Source: Clostridia bacterium
GTDB lineage: Bacteria; Bacillota; Clostridia; Saccharofermentanales; UBA5734
Assembly (NCBI GenBank): GCA_009929975.1
Contig: RZZF01000046.1
Span: 1 to 9,829 of the forward strand
Length of the DNA: 9,829 nucleotides
Direction: 5' to 3'
Numbering within the stretch: the stretch's first letter is position 1; each line of letters opens with the position of its first letter. The notes below the pieces were generated by a model. The model was not told the origin of the DNA and did no database searches. It was given only the letters and a program-made list of their open reading frames with translations. The translations under genes were made by a program, and so were the position numbers. Of the stretch, positions 1 to 6,403 are shown piece by piece.

Positions 1-623
1 AAGTTGACTTTTATGCCAATGCCTGGCAGGCGGACTGGAAGCGGGCCGAGGACGTGGTCGCGATCGACTTTGTTGACTGGGGTAATCCGCTGGAAAATAC
101 CGATCCTCTGGTCGGTTACCGTTTCCCGATCGAATTGTATCTCTATACGAAGCTGGCAGAGCCGATGACGGCAAAAAAAATGGCCTGTCTGGAAGCCCCT
201 CACTCCGCGGATGAATTGTATGGAACCGACGGCACAACGTTTGAAAGCTATTATGCCACCGTCCTGACCTCACAGTTCCGCTGCGAAGTGTGGGACATGA
301 AGGGCGGAACCATCACGCCGGTCAGTCTGGAACCGGCGATCGGACCAAGCGGCAAGATGAATTTCGCCTCGGCTGGTGGCGGCTGGATACCCAAAACAGC
401 CGGCCCGCACAGAATTTACTTCTACGTTTCTGACCCGCTGATCTCCCTGCAGACCGCGAGAGTCAACAACGATGAGCACTATGTCTTCGATATCGGCTTG
501 ATGGCCGAAACGATCTCGACCAACAAGCAGGATGTGTCTTATATCGTTGGCGGAGCACAGTATACCTGGATTGAGGTTAATGTCGTAGATCCCAACAGCA
601 ATGGCGGGAGAAAAAAGAAATAG
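1..623 (+). CDS. Unrecognised protein, C-terminal part (5' end outside window)
   Basis: The reading frame is open from the first bases of the window, so the gene begins upstream. The GTG at 54 is internal, because in-frame codons before it encode plausible protein (VDFYANAWQADW). About 206 residues are visible, ending at a TAG stop. The sequence is rich in aromatic residues, Gly, Asp, Thr and Val in alternating patterns that suggest a beta-rich fold. No transmembrane segment is visible. A DWGNPLEN segment is followed by RFPIELYLY, and the protein ends in a polar, basic tail (NSNGGRKKK). There is no C-terminal sorting signal (no LPxTG plus hydrophobic segment). I do not recognise the family. 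A surface or extracellular beta-sandwich protein is possible but unproven. The gene is followed after 35 nt by a strong terminator, so it is the last gene of its transcript. Confidence 0.75.
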   Translation, partial: VDFYANAWQADWKRAEDVVAIDFVDWGNPLENTDPLVGYRFPIELYLYTKLAEPMTAKKMACLEAPHSADELYGTDGTTFESYYATVLTSQFRCEVWDMKGGTITPVSLEPAIGPSGKMNFASAGGGWIPKTAGPHRIYFYVSDPLISLQTARVNNDEHYVFDIGLMAETISTNKQDVSYIVGGAQYTWIEVNVVDPNSNGGRKKK

Positions 624-658
624 CCAAGATGAGTTATGCTGATATCAAACGCTGATAA

Positions 659-699
659 GGCCCGGTACCGGAATGATGTTCCGGTACCGGGCCCTTTTT
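659..699 (+). terminator. Rho-independent terminator after the first gene
   Basis: A perfect 15-bp inverted repeat (659-673 pairing with 679-693) encloses a 5-nt loop (TGATG), followed by C and TTTTT at 695-699. This ends the plus-strand transcript. On the minus strand the stem lies about 40 nt beyond the stop of the tocopherol-cyclase-like gene, but only a short TTA follows it in that direction. It may act weakly in both directions. Confidence 0.9.
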
Positions 700-734
700 C
701 ATGATGGATGAACCCTTTGCCGATTGATTGGTCT

Positions 735-1688
735 CTAGGACGAAAGACTGATTTCCATGCCGGCTTCGCTGCTGGTTCCCTGATAGATAACCTGCCCCAT
801 GCGATCGGTCAGCCGGACGGTAACCGTCGCGCTGATGCTCTCAATAATTTCCCGGTCCATCAGCCCGTTGACCGGCGCGCGCAGCCGGCCGCCACCGGAC
901 ATCTGCGCCTCAAACACCAGGGTGCCGGCCGGTCCTTTCAGCGTACCGGTACAACGCCCGTGTTCTGGATCCACCTGCCAGTCAATCAGTTTCGACCGGT
1001 TATACGTCGCGAAGCGGGCCCTGATCCCGGCAAAATCAGTCAGATAAGCGAAAAATCCGGGAAATTCGGTTCCGAGCATCGGAATTCGGGCTCTGGAAAA
1101 AACGAGACAGGCCTCGCTCTGGTCAAAGTGACTGGCCTGGATCCAGACATAGGTTTCCGGAAACGAGCGGCCGTAATCCTTCTCGATATAGCCGGCCCCG
1201 TGATCGAAATCAAGCACCTCGCCATCCAGTACCAGCTGGCCGCTGATCCGGTGTGACAGATGGATGATCGCGTGATTGCATTCCATCCGGGGGATGAAAG
1301 AAAACGGTCCCATGATGCCCGGATGCCAGCGGCTGACCGGATAGGGATGGATATCACTGAATTGCAGTTGACCGCTGATTTGGCCCTGATCCGCTTGATC
1401 GATCTCGACGGTGAGTCCTTCGGAGGCGAACCGGTTGCCGCCGATATCAACCGCGAACCGGTCGGTCGGAGACGCGAAACCGCTGTAGGGAAACTGGAAA
1501 TACCAGGTTTTCCCGGATGCCGCGTTGATCACCTGGATGAAGGCATGCTTTTCCCCTTGAGGACTAACCGCCATGCCCGGTATCAGCGCGATCGCGTGCC
1601 GACGGTCCTGGCTGATGCATTTGAAGTACCACCCCTCAAAATAGCGGTGATGCTGATGGGTTCCTTTGAAGAATGCCGGATTGCGCAT
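735..1688 (-). CDS. Tocopherol cyclase-like (calycin/lipocalin-type) protein
   Basis: This 317-residue protein resembles the tocopherol cyclase (VTE1-like) family. Visible family marks are YFEGWYFK (residues 16-23), an RWHPGIMGPFSFIPRMECNHA region (about 120-140), GYIEKDYGRSFP (166-177) and YVWIQASHF (180-188). In plants and cyanobacteria, VTE1 closes the chromanol ring of prenylated quinols. Heterotrophic bacteria carrying such proteins are not expected to make tocopherol, so the true substrate is unknown. No signal peptide or membrane segment is seen, so a cytoplasmic or membrane-surface location is inferred. The ATG is preceded by GAGGA at 1698-1702, spaced 9 nt. The gene starts 25 nt after the heliorhodopsin stop with no promoter or terminator seen between them, so it is probably the second gene of a two-gene operon. 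A role in binding or modifying a hydrophobic isoprenoid (quinol, carotenoid, retinoid) is inference only. Confidence 0.88.
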   Translation of the reverse strand: MRNPAFFKGTHQHHRYFEGWYFKCISQDRRHAIALIPGMAVSPQGEKHAFIQVINAASGKTWYFQFPYSGFASPTDRFAVDIGGNRFASEGLTVEIDQADQGQISGQLQFSDIHPYPVSRWHPGIMGPFSFIPRMECNHAIIHLSHRISGQLVLDGEVLDFDHGAGYIEKDYGRSFPETYVWIQASHFDQSEACLVFSRARIPMLGTEFPGFFAYLTDFAGIRARFATYNRSKLIDWQVDPEHGRCTGTLKGPAGTLVFEAQMSGGGRLRAPVNGLMDREIIESISATVTVRLTDRMGQVIYQGTSSEAGMEISLSS

Positions 1689-1713
1689 GACAGACTGTCC
1701 TCACTTCGGCTGA

Positions 1714-2499
1714 TCAGGGCTGCATCGCGCCAAAGAGAACGAGCCAGGCGAGAATCGACTTGGCGACCAGACTCAGCACGATATAGGTTCGTTCACCGTA
1801 CAAATAGTCACGCCATTTGCCGATTTTTTTGTACTGCAGCACCATGTTGATGGGAAATGTGTTGAACGCGACGAAATAGGTGCCGACAATCGCCCAGACA
1901 AACCAGGGTACCCGATCGAATTCACCCGTACCGAACATGTAGACAAAAATCGCGATCCAAGGCGCGATGCCGGCGATGGATCCCCAGATAAAGGGGCCCC
2001 AGTTGACTTTTGATTTTCCTGAATTGATCAGTTCCATATCCAGCCCGAACAGGTTCATGGCGGCATTGACAAGGAAGATCAGGACGAGGGAGACGATGTC
2101 ATAGATGCCGAACAGCGTCGCGATCAGCACAATCATTACTGAGGAACTGAGTGCGTACTCAAACCAGCGGAATTTGTTAATGCCCTTTGCCAGATCCCGG
2201 TTATAGATCGCGTTGAGCTTGTTTGGCAGGGAGATCAGAGCATGAGCCAGTGCGGAAATCAGCAGGAAAAGCGCGACGAATATGCCGAAGGGCAGCTCGA
2301 ACAGTTGGCGTGACGCGACTTCCAGCGACTGGGTCTGCGGATTGAAGGCAATGTAGAACTGGTTGATCTGCGGTTTGAACTCAGCGATGTTCTGGATCAC
2401 CGTCGTGGCCAGAAACAGCATGGCGATGCCCTGAACAAGGTGCAGCGCGCCCATGATCCGGTTGAATCGTCTCAGACGGGTAAAGGTTGCTTGTGCCAT
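1714..2499 (-). CDS. Heliorhodopsin
   Basis: This 261-residue, seven-helix protein is a heliorhodopsin, a retinal-binding light-sensing protein family with membrane orientation opposite to type-1 rhodopsins (cytoplasmic N-terminus). Family marks are RFNRIMGALHLVQG in helix 1 (11-24), RWFEYALSSSVMI in helix 3 (111-123), NAAMNLFG in helix 4 (145-152), and YGERTYIVLSLVAKSILAW in helix 7 (234-252). K247 is the predicted Schiff-base lysine and E114 the counterion. H20, H86 and S243 match the conserved pocket residues of characterised members (H23, H80, S237 of 48C12). The polar segment at about 38-65, between helices 1 and 2, fits the long extracellular loop of the family. The length is normal. 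The ATG at 2497-2499 was chosen because GGAGG lies 6 nt upstream and the protein then starts just before helix 1. An in-frame ATG at 2548-2550 would add 17 unlikely residues. Known members show no clear ion pumping and have slow photocycles. What this one signals to is unknown. Confidence 0.95.
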   Translation of the reverse strand: MAQATFTRLRRFNRIMGALHLVQGIAMLFLATTVIQNIAEFKPQINQFYIAFNPQTQSLEVASRQLFELPFGIFVALFLLISALAHALISLPNKLNAIYNRDLAKGINKFRWFEYALSSSVMIVLIATLFGIYDIVSLVLIFLVNAAMNLFGLDMELINSGKSKVNWGPFIWGSIAGIAPWIAIFVYMFGTGEFDRVPWFVWAIVGTYFVAFNTFPINMVLQYKKIGKWRDYLYGERTYIVLSLVAKSILAWLVLFGAMQP

Positions 2500-2505
2500 G
2501 GGATT

Positions 2506-2510
2506 CCTCC
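2506..2510 (-). promoter_or_regulatory. Ribosome binding site deciding the heliorhodopsin start
   Basis: GGAGG on the minus strand lies 6 nt before the ATG at 2497-2499. It selects this start over the in-frame ATG 51 nt further upstream, which has no comparable site. Confidence 0.85.
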
Positions 2511-2561
2511 GTTTCGCGTTTTGTGACGGAATATGATGGCCGGTGTTCATCTGTTGGTTGG

Positions 2562-2570
2562 ATTATAACA
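2562..2570 (-). promoter_or_regulatory. Candidate extended -10 promoter for the heliorhodopsin operon
   Basis: On the minus strand the sequence reads TGTTATAAT, a perfect TATAAT with the TGn extension. A second TATAAT lies at 2571-2576, repeated in tandem. No good -35 box is seen at 16-18 bp, which extended -10 promoters can tolerate. Transcription would start near 2555, leaving a leader of roughly 55 nt before the heliorhodopsin start. Confidence 0.5.
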
Positions 2571-2654
2571 ATTATATCGTGCGGGCGATAGCACAAGATG
2601 CGTTCTGCATTCGGAATGAAATCGAACGACCCTGCCTGCGGTCAAATGAGATGA

Positions 2655-2682
2655 ATGACAGAACGGCTGAATCAGGTAAAAT
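2655..2682 (+). promoter_or_regulatory. Candidate promoter for azlCD
   Basis: ATGACA (2655-2660, five of six consensus bases) and TAAAAT (2677-2682, five of six) are separated by 16 bp. Transcription would start near 2689, about 25 nt before the proposed TTG start of azlC. This is a by-eye prediction and agrees with the late start choice for azlC. Confidence 0.4.
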
Positions 2683-2713
2683 ACCAGTATTGAATCATGG
2701 AGATGAGAGGTGT

Positions 2714-3442
2714 TTGATCCTGCGGCTTCAACCTGAAACAACATTTGCCGTGCGGCAGACTTTACCGGTCATGGCCGGCTACGGTTTTCTCGGTATGGCC
2801 TTCGGCCTGATGCTGCAGCATGCCGGTTATCATGCCGGCTGGGCGTTTCTGAGCAGCGCGCTGATCTACGCCGGCTCAATGCAGTTTGTCCTGGTCGGCA
2901 TCCTGACGGCCGGGCTCAGTCTGCCGACGATCGCCCTGATGACGCTTTCGATCAACAGCCGCCATATTTTTTACGGCCTGCCTTTTATTCAAACGTTCAG
3001 GGCGATGGGCCGCCGTTATATCTACATGATTTTTTCACTGACCGATGAAACGTATGCCTTGCTCTGTTCTGTTCAGATCCCTGACCCGCTTGACCGGCAA
3101 AAAGTATTTTTCCGTATGGCGCTGTTCAATCAGGTGTACTGGGTCACCGGAGCGACACTGGGCGCGGCGTTCGGTGAATTGGCCCGATTCGATTTCACGG
3201 GGATCGATTTTGCCATGACCGCTTTGTTTACGGTTCTTCTGGTTGAGCAGTGGATGTCAGCCCGTCTGCCGGGGCGATGGTCCATCCTGATCGGTCTGTT
3301 GAGCGGTATCAGTACCCGGCTGATCTTCGGTGCGGACCGTTTTGTCCTGCCGGCCCTGATCCTGGCGGCCGCGCTCCTGATGCTTCTGCGTCCGGTTCTC
3401 TCACGCCAGCCGGAACACAAAATCGAAGGTGATGGCGTATGA
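2714..3442 (+). CDS. azlC: AzlC family branched-chain amino acid exporter, large subunit
   Basis: This membrane protein (about 242 residues from the chosen start) matches AzlC, the large subunit of the AzlCD exporter of branched-chain amino acids and analogues. Visible marks are LPVMAGYGFLGMAFGLM near the N-terminus, SALIYAGSMQFVLVGIL, then LSINSRHIFYGLPF, and FSLTDETYALL mid-protein, followed by several hydrophobic helices up to a short polar tail. The reading frame opens as far as an ATG at 2543, but the residues encoded before about 2714 look non-protein-like and overlap the intergenic promoters. A TTG at 2714, preceded by the purine-rich GGAGATGAGAGG, gives the usual AzlC length. An ATG at 2651 is the main alternative but lacks a Shine-Dalgarno site. 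The gene overlaps azlD by 4 nt (ATGA), which suggests translational coupling of the two subunits. The family call is firm; substrate and start codon are less certain. Confidence 0.9.
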   Translation: MILRLQPETTFAVRQTLPVMAGYGFLGMAFGLMLQHAGYHAGWAFLSSALIYAGSMQFVLVGILTAGLSLPTIALMTLSINSRHIFYGLPFIQTFRAMGRRYIYMIFSLTDETYALLCSVQIPDPLDRQKVFFRMALFNQVYWVTGATLGAAFGELARFDFTGIDFAMTALFTVLLVEQWMSARLPGRWSILIGLLSGISTRLIFGADRFVLPALILAAALLMLLRPVLSRQPEHKIEGDGV

Positions 3443-3762
3443 ACGGATGGGAGACCCTGCTGGTGATCGGCGTGATCACCGGATTGACATTCCTGACGCG
3501 TGTCCTGCCGTTCTGGCTGTTTCGTCGACAGGATCGACCGTCAATCCTGCTGACCGATCTGAACAAACTGCTGCCGCCGGCTGTCATCGCGGTTCTGGTC
3601 GTCTTTTGCCTTAAAAGCATCGGAATTCATGATCTGCATGGCAGCCTCAACCAGCTTGTCTGTGTCGGCCTCGTGATCGGACTGCATATCTGGAAACGCA
3701 ATAATCTGCTCTCGATCGGCCTTGGGACGGCGGTCTACATGCTGCTGACCGCACTCGTCTGA
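3439..3762 (+). CDS. azlD: AzlD family branched-chain amino acid exporter, small subunit
   Basis: This 107-residue, strongly hydrophobic protein matches AzlD, the small partner of AzlC. Marks are TRVLPFWLFR (residues 20-29), LLPPAVIAVLVVFCLK in the second helix region, and HIWKRNNLLSIGLGTAVYM near the C-terminus. It has about three to four membrane segments, as usual for the family. The start ATG overlaps the azlC stop (ATGA at 3439-3442). It ends only 6 bp from the convergent livF stop, with no convincing terminator between them, so azlCD transcripts probably run antisense into livF. Confidence 0.9.
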   Translation: MNGWETLLVIGVITGLTFLTRVLPFWLFRRQDRPSILLTDLNKLLPPAVIAVLVVFCLKSIGIHDLHGSLNQLVCVGLVIGLHIWKRNNLLSIGLGTAVYMLLTALV

Positions 3763-3768
3763 CGCAGG

Positions 3769-4473
3769 TCAGATCCCGCCGAGATAGGCCATGCGCACCA
3801 TATCGTCGTGCAGCAGTTCATGAGCCGACGCGTTCATGACGATGCGGCCGGTTTCCAGTACATAGCCACGATGCGCGATCGACAGCGCCATCTGCGCGTT
3901 CTGTTCGACCAGCAGAATCGTTGTGCCGCTGTCATTGAGTTCCTTGATGATTTCGAAGATCTGCTGAACGAGCAGCGGTGCCAGGCCCATGGAAGGTTCA
4001 TCGAGCATGAAGAGCGTGGGACGTGACATCAGTGCCCGCCCCATCGCCAGCATCTGCTGTTCACCGCCGGACAGGGTGCCGGCCATCTGGCCGCGTCGTT
4101 CCTTGAGCCGCGGAAAGCGGTCGTAGACATCGGCCAGGCTGTCAGCCAGTTCATTTCCAGGCCGTGTATAGGCCCCCATTTCCAGATTGTCAGCGACGGT
4201 CAGCTGCTGGAAAATACGTCGGCCTTCCGGACACTGGGCCAGCCCGCCGGCGACAATTTTATGGGGCGGCACGCCAAGCAGACTCCGGTCCTGAAACGAG
4301 ATGGTTCCTGTTTTTGGTTTGAGAATGCCGGAGACAGTTTTCAATATCGTTGATTTGCCGGCCCCATTAGCGCCGATCAAGGTGACGATCTCTCCCCGGT
4401 TGATGGTAAAAGAGACGCCTTTGATGGCATGGATGCTGCCATAGTAGACATGGATATCATTGACACTCAGCAT
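3769..4473 (-). CDS. livF: Branched-chain amino acid ABC transporter ATPase LivF
   Basis: This 234-residue ABC ATPase powers Liv-type amino acid uptake together with LivG. The Walker A motif is GANGAGKST (34-42), the QCPEGRRIF region is at 80-88, the signature LSGGEQQ at 134-140 and Walker B LFMLDEP at 154-160. The VEQN at 189-192, where most ABC ATPases have the switch histidine, is typical of LivF rather than a defect. The length is normal. It is the last gene of the operon, starting 3 nt after the livG stop. No terminator is visible before the convergent azlD gene. Confidence 0.95.
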   Translation of the reverse strand: MLSVNDIHVYYGSIHAIKGVSFTINRGEIVTLIGANGAGKSTILKTVSGILKPKTGTISFQDRSLLGVPPHKIVAGGLAQCPEGRRIFQQLTVADNLEMGAYTRPGNELADSLADVYDRFPRLKERRGQMAGTLSGGEQQMLAMGRALMSRPTLFMLDEPSMGLAPLLVQQIFEIIKELNDSGTTILLVEQNAQMALSIAHRGYVLETGRIVMNASAHELLHDDMVRMAYLGGI

Positions 4474-4476
4474 GAT

Positions 4477-5316
4477 TCACGCTTCCTTTTTCTGACCCAG
4501 ATAGGCCTCGATGACGGCCGGATTGGCCTGAATTTCCTCAGGTGTTCCTTTGGCGATGATCTTGCCGTAATTGAGGACCGCGATGCCCTCGCAGATGCCC
4601 ATGACCAGCCGCATATCATGTTCAATCAGCATGATGGCGATCTGGAACGTGTCACGGATCTTGATGATATTGGCCATCAGCGCTTCCGTTTCGGAAGGAT
4701 TCATTCCGGCCGCCGGTTCGTCCAGCAGCAGCAGTGAAGGCCGGGTGGCCAGCGCTCTGACAATTTCCAGCCGCCGCTGTGCGCCATAGGGCAGTGAGCC
4801 GGCTTTGTACCGGGCCATATGCTGCATATCGAAAATTGAAAGCAGCTCCATGGCCTGCTCATGAGCCTGTCGTTCCGCTTTCCAGTAGCCGGGCAGACGC
4901 AGGATGCCGGTCAGTGTATTATATCTGACTTGATTATGCAGGCCGATTTTTACATTATCCTCAACACTGAGGGATTGAAACAGGCGAATATTCTGGAAGG
5001 TCCTGGCGATTCCGGCCTGATTGATCTGAATGGTATTCATACCGGCTGTGTCGTTGCCGTCGAGCAGAATCGCGCCGCGTGTCGGCTGGTATACCTTGGT
5101 CAGGAGGTTGAAGACCGTCGTCTTGCCGGCACCGTTAGGGCCGATCAGGCCGGCGATCTCCGTCCGGCCGACGATGATGCTGAAATTCTCAACCGCATTG
5201 AGGCCGCCGAAATTAATTCCCAGATGACTGACTTCGAGAATCGGTGTGGACGCCAGATCCCGTTCCGGGATGATCGCCTGGCTGGGAACAGGGACCATTT
5301 TGCTGGTACTAGACAT
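4477..5316 (-). CDS. livG: Branched-chain amino acid ABC transporter ATPase LivG
   Basis: This 279-residue ABC ATPase is the LivG partner of LivF. The Walker A motif is GPNGAGKTT (59-67), the Q-loop is in RTFQNIRLF (105-113), the signature is the LivG-type variant LPYGAQRR (175-182), Walker B is LLLLDEP (195-201) and the switch histidine is H233 (IEHDM). The ATG at 5314-5316 was chosen because GAGGGGG at 5323-5329 lies 6 nt upstream. A longer frame reaching 5403 would only add residues overlapping livM. With this start the gene overlaps the end of livM by 8 nt. About 22 residues before the first ABC strand form a Ser/Pro-rich N-terminal extension beyond the usual LivG, of unknown meaning. Confidence 0.94.
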   Translation of the reverse strand: MSSTSKMVPVPSQAIIPERDLASTPILEVSHLGINFGGLNAVENFSIIVGRTEIAGLIGPNGAGKTTVFNLLTKVYQPTRGAILLDGNDTAGMNTIQINQAGIARTFQNIRLFQSLSVEDNVKIGLHNQVRYNTLTGILRLPGYWKAERQAHEQAMELLSIFDMQHMARYKAGSLPYGAQRRLEIVRALATRPSLLLLDEPAAGMNPSETEALMANIIKIRDTFQIAIMLIEHDMRLVMGICEGIAVLNYGKIIAKGTPEEIQANPAVIEAYLGQKKEA

Positions 5317-6394
5317 GAGTTGCCCCCTCTCCGTTTGGTCGTTTTTTGCTGCCGTGTCGGACAACACCGGTGATCCTTCCAAGCAGATGCCTGAGCTGGT
5401 CATTATTCGATGTCAGCATGACAAGAATCAGGATCACCGCATAGATCAGCATGCGATAGTCGTTGAAGGCGCGCAGCAGTTCGGGCAGGATGGTCAGGAC
5501 GATGGCCGCGATGATCGACCCGCGGATATTGCCGATACCGCCCAGAACGACAAACACCAGAACAAGAATCGATGTATTGAAGTCAAATTTGCGGGCAACG
5601 ACCGTCGAGTAGTTCAGGGCATACAGCGCACCGGCCGCCCCGGCCAGCGCGGCGGAGATAATGAACGCGGTCAGCTTGTAGCGCGTAATGCTGATGCCGA
5701 CGGATTCGGCGGCGATCCGGTTATCACGGACGGCCATGATCGCTCTCCCGCTGCGGCTGTAAATCAGGTTGAGAACAATAAACAGCGTGACCAGGATGAG
5801 GATGAATCCGGCTGTGAAAGTCGCCAGTTTGCTGATTCCGACAGCGCCCATCGGGCCTTGGATGATGACCGTACCTTCCTCGCCGAGATTCAGTGCGGCC
5901 TGGTCGGTCATGCTGACGCGAAGTCCGTTTGGGCCGATGCCGACATGCAGTGTGTTGATGACATTCTTGATGATCTCACCGAATGCCAGGGTGACAATCG
6001 CCAGATAGTCGCCGCGCAGACGCAGGGCCGGAACACCGACAACAAAACCGAAGATGCCGGCGATCACAGCGCCGATCAGAAGCGCGGCCAGCAGGCGGAG
6101 CGGTTCCGAAGCGACTCGTTCCTGCAGCGCGATGGAGATAATGACCCCGCTGAACGCGCCGAGGCTCATGAAGCCGGCGTGGCCGAGACTGAGCTCGCCG
6201 AGAATGCCGACGGTCAGATTGAGAGAAATCGCCATCACGACATAGGCGCAGATCGGGACCAGCTGGCCACGCAGCGAACTGGTCAATGTTCCTGTACCGT
6301 CGAGGATCTGAACGAAAATGAAAGCGAGAACGACGAGTCCGTAGGTGATCGCGTGGCTGCGGGTTGTTTTTGTACCGAATTTTTTCAGATTCAT
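5309..6394 (-). CDS. livM: Branched-chain amino acid ABC transporter permease LivM
   Basis: This 361-residue membrane permease subunit pairs with LivH to form the translocation pore of the Liv importer. Family marks are SLNLTVGILGELSLGHAGFM (57-76) and VPALRLRGDYLAIVTLAFGE (121-140), followed by many hydrophobic helices and the late segment FVVLGGIGNIRGS. The ATG at 6392-6394 was preferred because AGGTG lies 6 nt upstream (6401-6405). A GTG at 6401-6403 would overlap that site. The gene starts 9 nt after the livH stop and overlaps livG by 8 nt, which points to coupled translation. Confidence 0.93.
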   Translation of the reverse strand: MNLKKFGTKTTRSHAITYGLVVLAFIFVQILDGTGTLTSSLRGQLVPICAYVVMAISLNLTVGILGELSLGHAGFMSLGAFSGVIISIALQERVASEPLRLLAALLIGAVIAGIFGFVVGVPALRLRGDYLAIVTLAFGEIIKNVINTLHVGIGPNGLRVSMTDQAALNLGEEGTVIIQGPMGAVGISKLATFTAGFILILVTLFIVLNLIYSRSGRAIMAVRDNRIAAESVGISITRYKLTAFIISAALAGAAGALYALNYSTVVARKFDFNTSILVLVFVVLGGIGNIRGSIIAAIVLTILPELLRAFNDYRMLIYAVILILVMLTSNNDQLRHLLGRITGVVRHGSKKRPNGEGATHV

Positions 6395-6403
6395 ACGCGT
6401 CAC

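Noticed and set aside
659..693. Inverted repeat as a recombination or attachment site
   Set aside because: GC-rich perfect stem, short loop and following T-run right after a stop codon are fully explained by an intrinsic terminator. No integrase or transposase gene is nearby.
735..1688. Literal annotation as a tocopherol biosynthesis enzyme
   Set aside because: Family similarity does not imply the reaction. No other tocopherol pathway gene is present and the host looks like a non-photosynthetic monoderm.
708..1850. Two long plus-strand open frames (708-1256 and 1260-1850) opposite the tocopherol-cyclase-like gene
   Set aside because: They mirror a well-supported family member on the minus strand, have no good ribosome binding sites and show no protein-like composition.
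1714..2499. Type-1 (ion-pumping) rhodopsin
   Set aside because: The helix 3 motif is RWFEYALSSSVMI with a glutamate counterion rather than the DTE/NDQ-type pump motifs, and the overall pattern is that of heliorhodopsins.
3762..3778. Small stem CTGAC/GTCAG between azlD and livF as a bidirectional terminator
   Set aside because: Only 5 bp, overlapping the stop codon regions, with no T-run on either strand.
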